A stretch of 64,000 bases of DNA. It comes from Sphingomonadaceae bacterium 3R27E2-A (GTDB lineage Bacteria > Pseudomonadota > Alphaproteobacteria > Sphingomonadales > Sphingomonadaceae). This document shows positions 8,882-17,285 of this stretch, one piece after another. The notes beneath the pieces are model-generated. The model had not been told where the DNA came from, searched no databases, and was given only the letters and a program-made list of their open reading frames with translations. Where the stretch lies: contig SCNT01000009.1 of NCBI GenBank assembly GCA_005503165.1, positions 62,001 through 126,000 of the forward strand. Reading direction: 5' to 3'. The position numbers and the translations under genes were made by a program. How positions within the stretch are numbered: position 1 is the first letter of the stretch; each line of letters starts with the position of its first letter.

Positions 8882-9805
8882 CTACTCGGCAGGGACCGCC
8901 ATCGTGTCCTTCATCTGCCGGAAAGCCCGGTGCGCTTCGATATTCTCCGGTGCCAGCCCAAAGGCGGTCTGCCGCGGAATATCCTGTGCGTTGATCTCAT
9001 CGTAGCGCAGGTAATAGGCCTTGTGCATCCTGTAGAAGGGAATCTCGGGATAGAGATGATGGATCAAGTGATAGTTCTGGTAAACCAGCAGCGGGGTCAG
9101 CAGCCATTCGAACCCGAACCGCATCGTCGTCGCCATGTAGGGATCCTCGTCCTGGGCCACGACGGCGGGATAGTGCGGTAAAATGACGAACACGATCGCG
9201 ATCATGAACAAGGCAATGCGCGACGGAACAAACCACAGCATGAACAGCTCCAGCCCGTAGCCGAGATAGAGAGCACCGGCGAAAAGCGCCGCCAGGAAAG
9301 TGTAAAAAACGACCAGCTGCATACCGTGCCGCTTGCGCACGGATTGCCCGTGCTTGATGAAATAGTGGATGTAGGCGCCGTCGAAGAACATCCAGCGGAA
9401 AGGCACCTGCCACCACGGCGACTCATGCTCGAACAGATCCGGGTCCATCGGTCCATTGGCATAGCTGTGATGCTTGTTGTGAACCCACCGCAAGAGAACC
9501 ATCGGCGCATAGGGGAAGAGAAAGAACAAGCCGATTGCCCCAATCGATTCGTTCAGCCAACCGACGCGAGACAGCGAACAATGAGACGCATCGTGAATCA
9601 CGCTGAACAGCAAATAGGTAAGCAGGCCATTGGCGATTGCGCCTTGCCAAAGCGCGATCTGCTCTGTCAGCGCGAGATGCCAGACGGTCCCCATCCCCAG
9701 CATCGACACGACAAACAGCATCGCCGTTGGCCATGCGAGCAGTGGCGGCTGCCGCAATTGTTCAAAATAATCTTCCTTGGTCGTCGGAAAAACACTCGTA
9801 GCCAC
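8882..9805 (-). CDS. Fatty-acid-desaturase-family membrane di-iron protein
   Basis: Integral-membrane non-haem di-iron oxygenase or desaturase, about 307 residues. The three histidine boxes are present: HDASH, HNKHH and HLIHH, between strongly hydrophobic helices. I choose the GTG at 9805, which has GAGGG seven bases upstream; a TTG two codons earlier almost touches the ribosome site. The family includes desaturases, carotenoid hydroxylases and alkane-hydroxylase relatives, so the substrate is open. In this neighbourhood it could modify membrane lipids under solvent stress or hydroxylate a hydrocarbon. A copy of the recurrent operator lies 123 bases upstream at 9928. Confidence 0.82.
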   Translation of the reverse strand: MATSVFPTTKEDYFEQLRQPPLLAWPTAMLFVVSMLGMGTVWHLALTEQIALWQGAIANGLLTYLLFSVIHDASHCSLSRVGWLNESIGAIGLFFLFPYAPMVLLRWVHNKHHSYANGPMDPDLFEHESPWWQVPFRWMFFDGAYIHYFIKHGQSVRKRHGMQLVVFYTFLAALFAGALYLGYGLELFMLWFVPSRIALFMIAIVFVILPHYPAVVAQDEDPYMATTMRFGFEWLLTPLLVYQNYHLIHHLYPEIPFYRMHKAYYLRYDEINAQDIPRQTAFGLAPENIEAHRAFRQMKDTMAVPAE

Positions 9806-9927
9806 CGGCAATCCCTCTTCGCAAACTTTCTTGTCACGGGTGCCATCGTTGCAGCAGCCGTCCGGCTTTTCGCAAACGGCCTTGACGAATCAGGCCGATC
9901 TCCGCCCAGAAGTTTTATATCGCATCA

Positions 9928-9942
9928 TTGCATATTGTGCAA
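9928..9942. promoter_or_regulatory. Candidate operator repeat, copy before the desaturase gene
   Basis: TTGCATATTGTGCAA is a perfect 5+5+5 inverted repeat (TTGCA, TATTG, TGCAA). It is followed by an A/T-rich ATATTAT. It matches 13 of 15 positions of the copy at 15469 and lies upstream of the minus-strand desaturase gene. Confidence 0.5.
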
Positions 9943-10177
9943 ATATTATCCCATTGGGCCAATGGTCTCGACCGCAATTCCGTTTGCTACTCGACCTGGA
10001 GTGAGACCTGTTGGACGGCATCGAACCGCACGCGGGCGAAGCGCATGGCCGGTTCATTTCCACACTCGGGAAAGGGTCCAGCAAGGGGTCGACAAAGCAA
10101 CCGGCCGCCCAACTCGCTCCGGCAGGGCGCCTGCTCCTCGGGGCCGGTCCGGATGCATCCGAACTATTTCCGGGCAG

Positions 10178-10468
10178 TCATGTCGTTTGCCTCAAATGTC
10201 CGGTGACGATATCATTTAACCGGGCAGCAGCATGCAAGGTCATAAAAGGTCGATGGGAATGCACCTGCCGATCGGTCAGCACGGCATCAGTAATCCTCGC
10301 GTTCTGGTCGGCACTCTCTTCCAGCCGACGAAAGGCCCCCTGCGCACAATCGACGGTGCCAAACTGCGCCTTGAAGCCGCGAGGTTGCCGTGCAAACCAA
10401 GCCCTGCGGAAGCGACAAAATGGACAAGGGCGTCCTTGCTCATTGGATTGCGATCGTTCCGGAAAGCC
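10178..10468 (-). other. Unassigned open frame, possible gene remnant
   Basis: On the minus strand a frame lacks stops for about 95 codons and ends at a TGA covering 10178-10180. Parts read as ordinary protein, for example GAFRRLEESADQNARITDAV and THLRQ-like text at the end, but there is no good start codon or ribosome site and I do not recognise a family. The rest of 9943-10507 shows nothing else. Confidence 0.2.
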
Positions 10469-10507
10469 CTATTTGACTGTCAATTTCAGCCACGCGCCAA
10501 GGCAATG

Positions 10508-11005
10508 TCAAAGCGGATAAACCAAATACCGCGGCAGCACTGACGTATCGAGCTCCGCCCGCCTGGACAGCAACTTCAACGCGCCGGTCTTTTCCAAACG
10601 GATGGTATCCAGATATTGGCCCGCGGCCAAGACCTGGGTGATACCGCTATCGGTGGGGGTCATGAAGACCGAGAAATTCGATCGCATCGAAATGGTGGCG
10701 GCATCGACTCGCCGGTACTCGACGCGCTGGACGAAGTGGCGGGTGCGATAGTCCTGGAACGTCCCGGCCCAGATGTCGTTGACGAAGGTGACACGATCCT
10801 CGAGTCGGGATCGACAATCGTCGTACATGAACCCCAGGGCGAGGCCATTTTCCGAATTTTCAGCCGAACGGCAGATGTATGAAGACTCGTCCTCCTCGGA
10901 ATAGTTGGCGAGCCAGCCCTTCATGTCTTTGCCGTCGAGCGCGCTGGCATCAGCCAGCAAGAGGGCATCCATCGCGGCTTCGAGCGCATTGTCAGTCTGC
11001 ATCAT
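10508..11005 (-). CDS. Ring-hydroxylating dioxygenase beta subunit (second oxygenase)
   Basis: Small oxygenase subunit of 165 residues with the usual plan: an N-terminal helix ALEAAMDALLLADASALDGK, KGWLANYSEEDESSYICR, the conserved RSRLEDRVTFVND core, and RRAELDTSVLPRYLVYPL at the end. Its ATG overlaps the alpha-subunit stop by four bases (ATGA), so the two are translationally coupled. It partners the alpha subunit at 11002-12177. Confidence 0.88.
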   Translation of the reverse strand: MMQTDNALEAAMDALLLADASALDGKDMKGWLANYSEEDESSYICRSAENSENGLALGFMYDDCRSRLEDRVTFVNDIWAGTFQDYRTRHFVQRVEYRRVDAATISMRSNFSVFMTPTDSGITQVLAAGQYLDTIRLEKTGALKLLSRRAELDTSVLPRYLVYPL

Positions 11006-12177
11006 GCCTCGGCCCTCTCGAAACCCATCACCGATCGGTAATATTCCCAGCGGGGAAGATTGCCGCTCTCGTCGTTCTGGAGGAACTCCGCTTCGAGCTT
11101 CGACTGGTCGTGCACGCCCTTCTGGAAAATCGCATTGCCAGGCGTGTGGTTGCCGATATGGATACGATGGAAGATCGAGGCGTCCTCCATGCTGATCAGA
11201 CCGCAGGGGCCCAGCAGGTTGGAGCTCTGCCGCAGGCGATGGCGCACCATGTCCTCATCGTCATCCTGGTGCGCGAAATAGGCGTAGTGAACTTCCACCG
11301 TCTCTTCGTCGATCGGGGTCGCGAAACGCAAGTTGATAACATCGAGATGCTTGGTCGAAACGAATGTAGGAAAGAGCGAAACGATACGTGATCCGACAGC
11401 GGGGTCCTGCCCCTTGAAGGCGATCAGCGAATCATCCTTCAACACCGTTGGACCACTGACCACCGACAGCGCTGACTCGAAACAGATGTGGCCATGTTTC
11501 GTTGAAGTAAACTGGCGTCCCTTGCCGCCTTGCCAATTGAGCAGCTTGAATGCCTGGTGGAGCAACGGGGCATGATAGCCATCGTTATCGGTATAGGACT
11601 TCCAGTTGCTGTCATATCGCACTTTCTGGTAGCCGAGGAGCTTGAGCCTGCCGTCTCCGCCTAGCAGTTCACGCAAGGTATTCTGCGAACCGCCGAGGAA
11701 TTCCGGCAACGGCTCGGTTTCCGCCGAAAGCGTCACGAAGAACAGGCCGAAGAAACTGTCGAACCGCGGCTGCGCCAAGGGATAGTCGGACTTGTCGAAG
11801 CCGGGAAGGAAATCGCGATGGTTGGGGCAACCGACCAGATCGCCCTTCGCATCGAACAGCCAGCGGTGATAGGGGCATTCGAATTCGGTCTTGTTTCCCA
11901 TCACCGCGGTTTCGAGCTGGTTGCCGCGATGCGAGCAAGCGTTATAAAACACCCGCACGACGCCTTCCATGTCCCGGGCAATCAGCAGCGGAACGCCGGC
12001 GAGGCGAAAGGTTTTGAAATCGCCCGGATTGGGCAATTCGCTTTCATGTGCAACGGGGTGCCATTCCTGCCCGAAAAAGATACGCTTCATCTCTTCCGCG
12101 TAGATGTCCTTGCGGGTGAATGCCGCTTTGGGAATCTCGTTAACATTCTTGGGCCAGGTCAAACCAGTCTCGGTCAT
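11002..12177 (-). CDS. Rieske oxygenase alpha subunit (second oxygenase, substrate unclear)
   Basis: Large oxygenase subunit of 391 residues. Rieske ligands are C81, H83, C101 and H104 (CSHRGN and CPYHRW). The mononuclear iron site shows D199, H202 and H207 in DNDGYHAPLLHQ. I start at MTETGLTWPK, which has AGGAG upstream; the longer open frame overlaps the preceding aldolase gene. It is shorter and more divergent than the naphthalene-type alpha subunits in this window, so its substrate (another aromatic acid or hydroxylated ring) cannot be fixed. It probably lies in one transcript behind the NahE-type aldolase gene, whose stop is ten bases upstream. Confidence 0.88.
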   Translation of the reverse strand: MTETGLTWPKNVNEIPKAAFTRKDIYAEEMKRIFFGQEWHPVAHESELPNPGDFKTFRLAGVPLLIARDMEGVVRVFYNACSHRGNQLETAVMGNKTEFECPYHRWLFDAKGDLVGCPNHRDFLPGFDKSDYPLAQPRFDSFFGLFFVTLSAETEPLPEFLGGSQNTLRELLGGDGRLKLLGYQKVRYDSNWKSYTDNDGYHAPLLHQAFKLLNWQGGKGRQFTSTKHGHICFESALSVVSGPTVLKDDSLIAFKGQDPAVGSRIVSLFPTFVSTKHLDVINLRFATPIDEETVEVHYAYFAHQDDDEDMVRHRLRQSSNLLGPCGLISMEDASIFHRIHIGNHTPGNAIFQKGVHDQSKLEAEFLQNDESGNLPRWEYYRSVMGFERAEA

Positions 12178-12187
12178 TGCAATACTC

Positions 12188-13189
12188 CTAGGCGGCAGCC
12201 ACCAAGGCTTCAGCTTCGAGCGCCTTGCCCAACTCGGCCCACATCTGACCGGATTTGCGCGCACCGGCCAAGTACGGCTCGGGGCAGAGATGATAGGGCG
12301 GACGAACCGGCCCTGCCTTCATCCAGCCACCAGCGTCCATCCTCGCCTTTTCCAACGGAATGTTGTAAGTTGAAAACTCCTTGAAGCTGCCGTTGGGGAA
12401 CAGAGGAGCTGCAGTCGGGCCAAGGCGGCCCATGAACGCCTTGGCCGCGCTCCAGTCGCCGCTCGCGCGGGCAGAGGCGACCAGATCGCGGAGGGTCGTG
12501 GTCACCAGGGGGTGGCAGACCGCTCCGCTCGACCAGAACGCATCGACCGAATCATCCATCCGCGCCGCGCCGTAATAGTCGAAGTCGATCGGCAGCAGCT
12601 TGATCCGGCCACGTATCGCGGCCAGATCCGGCAGCAGGTTGCCAACGCCAATATATTTGGCTGTCACCACCTGCGGGATCTCCGCAACCTGCGCCCAAAA
12701 CGAGCGCGGGAAATCGAACTTGAAGGCTTCAGGGTTCGCGTAAATTGCGATGTTGATGTCCGGTACGGCTTCGGCAACATCCTTGTAGAACTGAACAGCG
12801 ACGTCGAGGCTCGGCGCGCACCACATCGGCACCCCAAGCATTGTCCCGTCGGCGCCGAGAGCGAGCGCTTCGCGCGTCAGCGTCACCGTGTCTCGTGTGT
12901 TGATGCAAGTGGTGCCGACGAAGACCGGAACCCTGCCTGCCGCCGCATCGACCAGCGCGCGCATGAAATCCAGTTTTTCGTCATGGGTCATGGTCGCCGT
13001 CTCGCCAAGTGTTCCCATGCTCAGAATGCCGTTGATCCCGGCATCGATCAGCCCGTTCACCACACGAGCGGTTTCGTCGAGATCAACCGTCTTGGTTGCG
13101 CGCCAATCCGAGGCGTTATCCTTGGACGGGGTCGGAATGATCGCCCAAGCGCCCTTGACGTCTGCGGCGCTTAATAGAGTCTTGCCCAT
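12188..13189 (-). CDS. nahE: trans-o-Hydroxybenzylidenepyruvate hydratase-aldolase (NahE type)
   Basis: Class I pyruvate aldolase of the dihydrodipicolinate-synthase superfamily, 333 residues. In naphthalene-type pathways it hydrates and splits hydroxybenzylidenepyruvate to salicylaldehyde plus pyruvate. The N-terminal IPTPSKDNASDWRATKTVDL and DETARVVNGLIDAGINGIL followed by GTLGE are characteristic of NahE/PhdJ proteins and distinct from true DapA. The Schiff-base lysine is K178 in TAKYIG, with Y150 placed as the catalytic tyrosine. The ribosome site GGGAGGG lies eight bases before ATG. It opens an operon with the oxygenase at 11002-12177. The NahD partner enzyme is 30 kb away at 43146. Confidence 0.88.
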   Translation of the reverse strand: MGKTLLSAADVKGAWAIIPTPSKDNASDWRATKTVDLDETARVVNGLIDAGINGILSMGTLGETATMTHDEKLDFMRALVDAAAGRVPVFVGTTCINTRDTVTLTREALALGADGTMLGVPMWCAPSLDVAVQFYKDVAEAVPDINIAIYANPEAFKFDFPRSFWAQVAEIPQVVTAKYIGVGNLLPDLAAIRGRIKLLPIDFDYYGAARMDDSVDAFWSSGAVCHPLVTTTLRDLVASARASGDWSAAKAFMGRLGPTAAPLFPNGSFKEFSTYNIPLEKARMDAGGWMKAGPVRPPYHLCPEPYLAGARKSGQMWAELGKALEAEALVAAA

Positions 13190-13232
13190 GGCTTATGCCC
13201 TCCCAATGAATTTACCTCGCCGAAAGCGGGTC

Positions 13233-13251
13233 GTTCTCCATTGTGTAATGC
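13233..13251. promoter_or_regulatory. Candidate operator half, upstream of nahE
   Basis: On the minus strand GCATTACACAATGGAGAAC matches 16 of the first 19 positions of GTATTGCACTATGGAGAAC at the bphC/benA divergent region (39979 onward). It lies 44 bases before the nahE start codon, in the divergent spacer with the BenD-type gene. The left half of the repeat is weak here. Confidence 0.4.
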
Positions 13252-13367
13252 TTTTCCTTATGCCACTTCAAGTCCTATTATCGGACTTTCGCCGGCAGTG
13301 GCCGGATATACCGAACAATCGACCGCAACGGGTTTGCCCGAAACATAGCGATGGGGAGTGACTGGAC

Positions 13368-14153
13368 GTGACAGTGCTCAAGCGATTTCATGACAGGGTG
13401 GCCGTGGTCACAGGCGGGGCGCAGGGAATCGGTCTCGCGACTGCGAAGCGCCTTGCCGAGGAAGGCGCGAGCGTCGTTATCGCCGACCGCGCGGCAGCGG
13501 CGGCCGAGGCTGCGGCCCGGCAGCTCAAGACCGAGGGCCGGAAGGTCATGACCGTTCCGGTGGACCTGGAGAACTGCGAAGGCGCGGTTGGATTGTATAA
13601 GACTGTCATTGACCATTTCGGGAAAATCGACGTCGCCGTCCACAACGTCGGCGGCACGATCTGGGCCAAGCCCTTCTGGGACTACGCCCCGCAGGAAATC
13701 ACCGCGGAAATCAACCGGTCGCTGTGGCCGACACTGTGGTGCTGCCACGCGGTGCTGCCCCACATGCTGGCAGTAGGGCGTGGCGCGATCGTCAACATCG
13801 GGTCAGTTGCGACGCGCGGCGTCAACCGGGTCCCATATGCCGCCGCAAAGGGAGGGGTCGCCGCGCTGACTGCCGCCCTTTCGCTTGAACTCGAAGCCAG
13901 CGGAATTCGGGTCAATTGCGTCGCGCCGGGCGGAGTGAATGTGACCAGGGTCACTCCGCGCAACCCGGCCCCGCCGACCGATGCGGATCGCAAGGGGTTC
14001 GGCCAGGTGATGGAGCAGACGATGCGAGATACTCCGATGGGCCGGTTTGGCGAGCCGGAGGAACTGGCTGCGGCGATCTGCTTTCTCGCCTCCGATGATG
14101 CGTCTTATGTCACAGGCCAGACGCTGTACGTGGCTGGGGGCGGAATCGGTTGA
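13368..14153 (+). CDS. benD: Short-chain dehydrogenase, benzoate dihydrodiol dehydrogenase type
   Basis: Classical SDR of 261 residues. The cofactor motif is TGGAQGIG near residue 15, the mid motif HNVGGTIWAKPFWDY, and the catalytic set Ser (IGSVATRG), Tyr and Lys (VPYAAAKGG). NVGGTIWAKPF and ATRGVNRVPYAAAKGG are nearly diagnostic of BenD/XylL, which oxidise and decarboxylate the cis-diol made from benzoates to catechols. Translation starts at a GTG with GGGGAG about ten bases upstream. It stands alone, divergent from nahE, while the benzoate-type oxygenase it would serve is at 38-40 kb. Confidence 0.87.
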   Translation: MTVLKRFHDRVAVVTGGAQGIGLATAKRLAEEGASVVIADRAAAAAEAAARQLKTEGRKVMTVPVDLENCEGAVGLYKTVIDHFGKIDVAVHNVGGTIWAKPFWDYAPQEITAEINRSLWPTLWCCHAVLPHMLAVGRGAIVNIGSVATRGVNRVPYAAAKGGVAALTAALSLELEASGIRVNCVAPGGVNVTRVTPRNPAPPTDADRKGFGQVMEQTMRDTPMGRFGEPEELAAAICFLASDDASYVTGQTLYVAGGGIG

Positions 14154-14168
14154 CCGCATCGCCCCAAA

Positions 14169-15395
14169 TCAACCAGCCTGTTTGAGCAAATCCCTCAAGG
14201 ACATACCGGCATCGGCCAGGCTTGCCGCACTGGCGCGGGCCCGACGTTCGACGAGCCGCTTGCCTACCCCCATGTCAGGGGCGCGATTGACTGTCAGCAC
14301 ACCTTCGATCGTCCCGCCGGCCAGGAAGAAGGCGACGAAGGAATTGCTCTCCACTTCACCCCGAATCGCCACCTCGGCCTCAACCGGAATCTGCCCGCAG
14401 AACTGGATGTTGAGATCGAACTGGTCGCTCCAGTACCACATAGGCTTGCAGTAGGAGACATCCTGCCCCAGTATCGCCAATGCAGCCGCTTGCGCCTGGT
14501 CAGCCGCATTCTGGTATGTTTCCTGACGGAACCGTCCACCGAAAAACCCGTCCTGCTCAGCCACGTCGCCCGCCGCGAAAACCGCCGGATTGCTGGTCTG
14601 ACAACGGCGGTCGACGATAATCCCGTTATTGACTTTGATCCCGGCATCGCGGGCCAGCGATGTGGCCGGCACAATCCCCACCCCTACTATGACGGCTTCG
14701 CAAGGAATCACGGTGCCATCGTCCGCCTCGACCGCGCTGACGCGGTTATCTGCAAACCGGAAGCCGGTCACCCCGCAGTTGAAGTGGGTTGCCACGCCCC
14801 GTTTGCGATGCTCATCGCCCAGCCATTGGCCAAAGCGCCGGCCAAGCGCACGCTCCATCGGCACCGGCATCGGCTCGACGACAGTGACATTGCAGCCAAG
14901 CTTTACCGCGCTGGCGGCCACTTCGGCGCCGATGACGCCCATGCCGACGATCACGATGTTGGCCCCTTCGCGCAGATCAAGCGCCATGCGGGTCGCATCG
15001 CCGCGCGTGCGCAAGTAGTGGACGTTGGCGCAATCGGCTCCGGCAAGGTTAAGCTTTCGGGCATGGCCGCCCGTGGCGAGCAGGATTCGGTCCGCCTGCA
15101 CGAATTCGCCGGCCGACAGGCGCACGCCGCCACCCGCAAGGTCGATCGCCTCGGCGCGAGTACCAAGCCGCATGTCGATCCGATTGTCGTCGTACCAGAC
15201 TTCGTCCTGCAGGAAAAAACTGTCCGGAACATTTGCCGTATCCCACAGCACTTCCTTGGACAGCGGTGGCCGCTCGTAAGGTCGCCACGGCTCTTCGCCG
15301 ATCAGCGTGATACGGCCGTCGAAACCGGACTGTCGCAACGCTTCGACCGCCCGCCCGCCCGCTAGATTCGCACCAACTATCGCAATCGAGCGCAC
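14169..15395 (-). CDS. bphA4: NAD(P)H:ferredoxin reductase for the Rieske oxygenases (BphA4 type)
   Basis: FAD-containing reductase of 408 residues in the BphA4/putidaredoxin-reductase family, passing electrons from NADH to the Rieske ferredoxin. The FAD motif is IVGANLAGGRAVEALRQSG at the N-terminus, YERPPLSKEVL follows, and the NAD-binding motif is VIVGMGVIGAEVAASAVKLG. FAAGDVAE marks the second FAD contact. I choose the GTG at 15395, with GGGAGAG upstream. It is the only such reductase in the window, so it probably supplies all seven oxygenases. The recurrent operator lies 74 bases before the start. Confidence 0.9.
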   Translation of the reverse strand: MRSIAIVGANLAGGRAVEALRQSGFDGRITLIGEEPWRPYERPPLSKEVLWDTANVPDSFFLQDEVWYDDNRIDMRLGTRAEAIDLAGGGVRLSAGEFVQADRILLATGGHARKLNLAGADCANVHYLRTRGDATRMALDLREGANIVIVGMGVIGAEVAASAVKLGCNVTVVEPMPVPMERALGRRFGQWLGDEHRKRGVATHFNCGVTGFRFADNRVSAVEADDGTVIPCEAVIVGVGIVPATSLARDAGIKVNNGIIVDRRCQTSNPAVFAAGDVAEQDGFFGGRFRQETYQNAADQAQAAALAILGQDVSYCKPMWYWSDQFDLNIQFCGQIPVEAEVAIRGEVESNSFVAFFLAGGTIEGVLTVNRAPDMGVGKRLVERRARASAASLADAGMSLRDLLKQAG

Positions 15396-15468
15396 TTGGT
15401 TCTCTCCCTTGTTTGTTTCTGTGTGCCTTCTTCGGGCCGCCAGCTGCACCCCGGTCGCCTGCTATTCG

Positions 15469-15492
15469 TTGCATATTATACAATTCGTTGCA
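15469..15492. promoter_or_regulatory. Candidate operator repeat, best copy, before the ferredoxin reductase
   Basis: TTGCATATTATACAA overlaps TACAATTCGTTGCA. The second part is an inverted repeat TGCAA-CGAA-TTGTA when read on the minus strand. The full 24-base site matches the copy at 48928-48951 in 20 positions. It lies between the start of the reductase gene (15395) and the end of the regulator gene (15517). Confidence 0.55.
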
Positions 15493-15516
15493 AGCAGTGG
15501 AAATTGGTATCGCTAC

Positions 15517-17160
15517 CTATTGTCCCATCTTTTCCAGGCGCGAGGCAAGTTGCCGTCGTGTCAGGCCAAGGTCCCGCGCCGCCTGCGCCACATTTCCTCG
15601 CGCGGCTTCCAGCGCTGCCCGAACCATCATGCCCTCAACAGCTTTCAGCCCTTCCCCGTTTTCTCGCAGTAATCCCACCAACTGGCCAATTGACTGGGCC
15701 TGGTCCTGATCAGTTTCGGCGCCTGCCACCCTCCCATCGCCGGTCAGGGTCAGCCCCGCCCTGATGCGAGCGCGATCCGAGCCGAGGAACAGGTGCCGGA
15801 TGTCGATCGCCTCGCCTTCGTTCATCAGCAGGACCGCGCGCTCGACCATGCGTTCCAGTTCTCTGACATTGCCAGGGAAGTCGTGCATAAGCAGCGCATT
15901 GATCGATCGAGCGGTAAATCCAGCCGCGTTGCGATTGTGACGCAGGGCGTATTTCGCCCGAAAATGTTCCATCAAGCCGGGAATGTCCTCACGGCGCTGC
16001 CGTAGCGGCGGAACCCGGATCGGCAAGGTCGCGAGGCGGAAGAACAGGTCGGCGCGAAAATTTCCCTCATCCACCGCCAGTTCAAGGTCGATATTGGATG
16101 CTGCAAGCAACCGCACATCGACCTTGGTTGTCCTGGTATCGCCGACCCGCTCGAATTCCCCTTCCTGGATGGCCCGCAGGACCTTGCTCTGGGCCAATGG
16201 CGAAAGCATCGAGATTTCGTCGAGAAACAGCGTTCCACCATGTGCAAGCTCGAACCGGCCGGGACGGCTCGCAACGGCGCTCGTGTAGGCCCCCTTCGCC
16301 ACGCCGAACAACTCCGCCTCGATCAGCCCCTCGGGTATCGCTGCACAGTTGAGCGCGACGAAGGGCGCTTCCTTCCTGAGACTCATGCGGTGCGCCAATT
16401 TCGCGAACACTTCCTTGCCGACTCCGGTTTCGCCCAGAAATAGCAAGCTGGCATCGGTCCCTGCAGCGCGCTCGATCATGTTGTGCACCGCGTGGTAGCC
16501 TGCAGATACGCCCGGAACGGGTTCCTGAGGATCGGACGGCCGGCATGACTGAGACAGCGGCACAACCGAATTCTCGACGTCATCAAGCTCAGGCCATTCC
16601 GCTTCGGGCCTGGCGTGGAGCAGACAAGCGGCGTCGCCCATGCCCTGACACTCGATTTCGCGCATCACGATTGGCTGACCGGCGAACGTACTGGCAAATC
16701 CACTCGCAAAACCGGTTTGCAGCCAGCAGACCGGATCTGCGCTGACCCCGTCTGCCACCAGATGGATGGCCGCTTCGATTGAGTCATGGACGAGGAAGCT
16801 GCCCCGGAAATATCCGCTGGCGGAATCGCTGTCGAGCGTCTCGATCTCAGTCCAGCCGAACCCTGTCAGGGCGTGAGCCTGGGGCCCAAATGCGAAAGCT
16901 TCGAGAAACTCCCGGTCCGGCCTCAGTTCCTTCGCCTCTACCGCGCAGCGCGCGCCCTCCGCAAAACCCGTTTCCCAGAATAGCTGCCGGGCCTTGGCCT
17001 GGCCGATCTGCGCCACAAGCTGACTGCGCAGCATGGTCAGTGCCGATTGGCTCAACAGCACGCACCGTTCGCTGTCGCGCCAGATGCGCCCCTGCTCGGG
17101 CGAAAAGCGCAGGCGCTTGGTAAGGTCGGCGTAACCGGGAAGCAGCTTCATCGCGGCCAT
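15517..17160 (-). CDS. Sigma-54-dependent activator of the XylR/DmpR type
   Basis: Aromatic-sensing transcription activator, 547 residues. An XylR-N sensor domain (about 8-110) precedes a V4R domain (to about 185), then an AAA+ domain (220-450) and a C-terminal Fis-type helix-turn-helix (NVAQAARDLGLTRRQLASRL). Walker A is GETGVGKE at 243-250 and Walker B GGTLFLDE at 308-315. The sigma-54 contact loop, normally GAFTGA, reads GAYTSA at 290-295. C145, E168, C171 and C179 have exactly the spacing of the zinc ligands known in MopR, and H96 falls on the phenol-contacting histidine, but the companion Trp is Val124. It is divergent from the 17360 operon, whose promoter it probably drives. Confidence 0.9.
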   Translation of the reverse strand: MAAMKLLPGYADLTKRLRFSPEQGRIWRDSERCVLLSQSALTMLRSQLVAQIGQAKARQLFWETGFAEGARCAVEAKELRPDREFLEAFAFGPQAHALTGFGWTEIETLDSDSASGYFRGSFLVHDSIEAAIHLVADGVSADPVCWLQTGFASGFASTFAGQPIVMREIECQGMGDAACLLHARPEAEWPELDDVENSVVPLSQSCRPSDPQEPVPGVSAGYHAVHNMIERAAGTDASLLFLGETGVGKEVFAKLAHRMSLRKEAPFVALNCAAIPEGLIEAELFGVAKGAYTSAVASRPGRFELAHGGTLFLDEISMLSPLAQSKVLRAIQEGEFERVGDTRTTKVDVRLLAASNIDLELAVDEGNFRADLFFRLATLPIRVPPLRQRREDIPGLMEHFRAKYALRHNRNAAGFTARSINALLMHDFPGNVRELERMVERAVLLMNEGEAIDIRHLFLGSDRARIRAGLTLTGDGRVAGAETDQDQAQSIGQLVGLLRENGEGLKAVEGMMVRAALEAARGNVAQAARDLGLTRRQLASRLEKMGQ

Positions 17161-17234
17161 CTTACCAAAACGTCATTCTTGCACCACCCCTATTCCTGGA
17201 ATTTGACGAAAATGGCAATCTTCGCGGCCAAATT

Positions 17235-17250
17235 CGCATCACCCGATGCG
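17235..17250. promoter_or_regulatory. Inverted repeat upstream of the sigma-54 promoter
   Basis: CGCATC, four bases, GATGCG: a perfect six-base inverted repeat about 35-50 bases before the -24 element. It is a possible upstream activator site for the divergent regulator, though activator sites of this family are usually longer and further upstream. Confidence 0.35.
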
Positions 17251-17270
17251 CCCTGCCGCGCATCTTCGGG

Positions 17271-17285
17271 CCAATTTCAAATTGG
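17271..17285. promoter_or_regulatory. Palindrome touching the sigma-54 promoter
   Basis: CCAATTTCAAATTGG is a perfect 7-1-7 palindrome whose right arm ends in the GG of the -24 box. A protein bound here would clash with the polymerase, so a repressor site is possible; it could also be chance. Confidence 0.4.

Noticed and set aside
12188-13189. Dihydrodipicolinate synthase (DapA)
   Set aside because: The PTPSKDNASDWRATKTVDLD segment and the neighbouring oxygenase are characteristic of NahE-type hydratase-aldolases.
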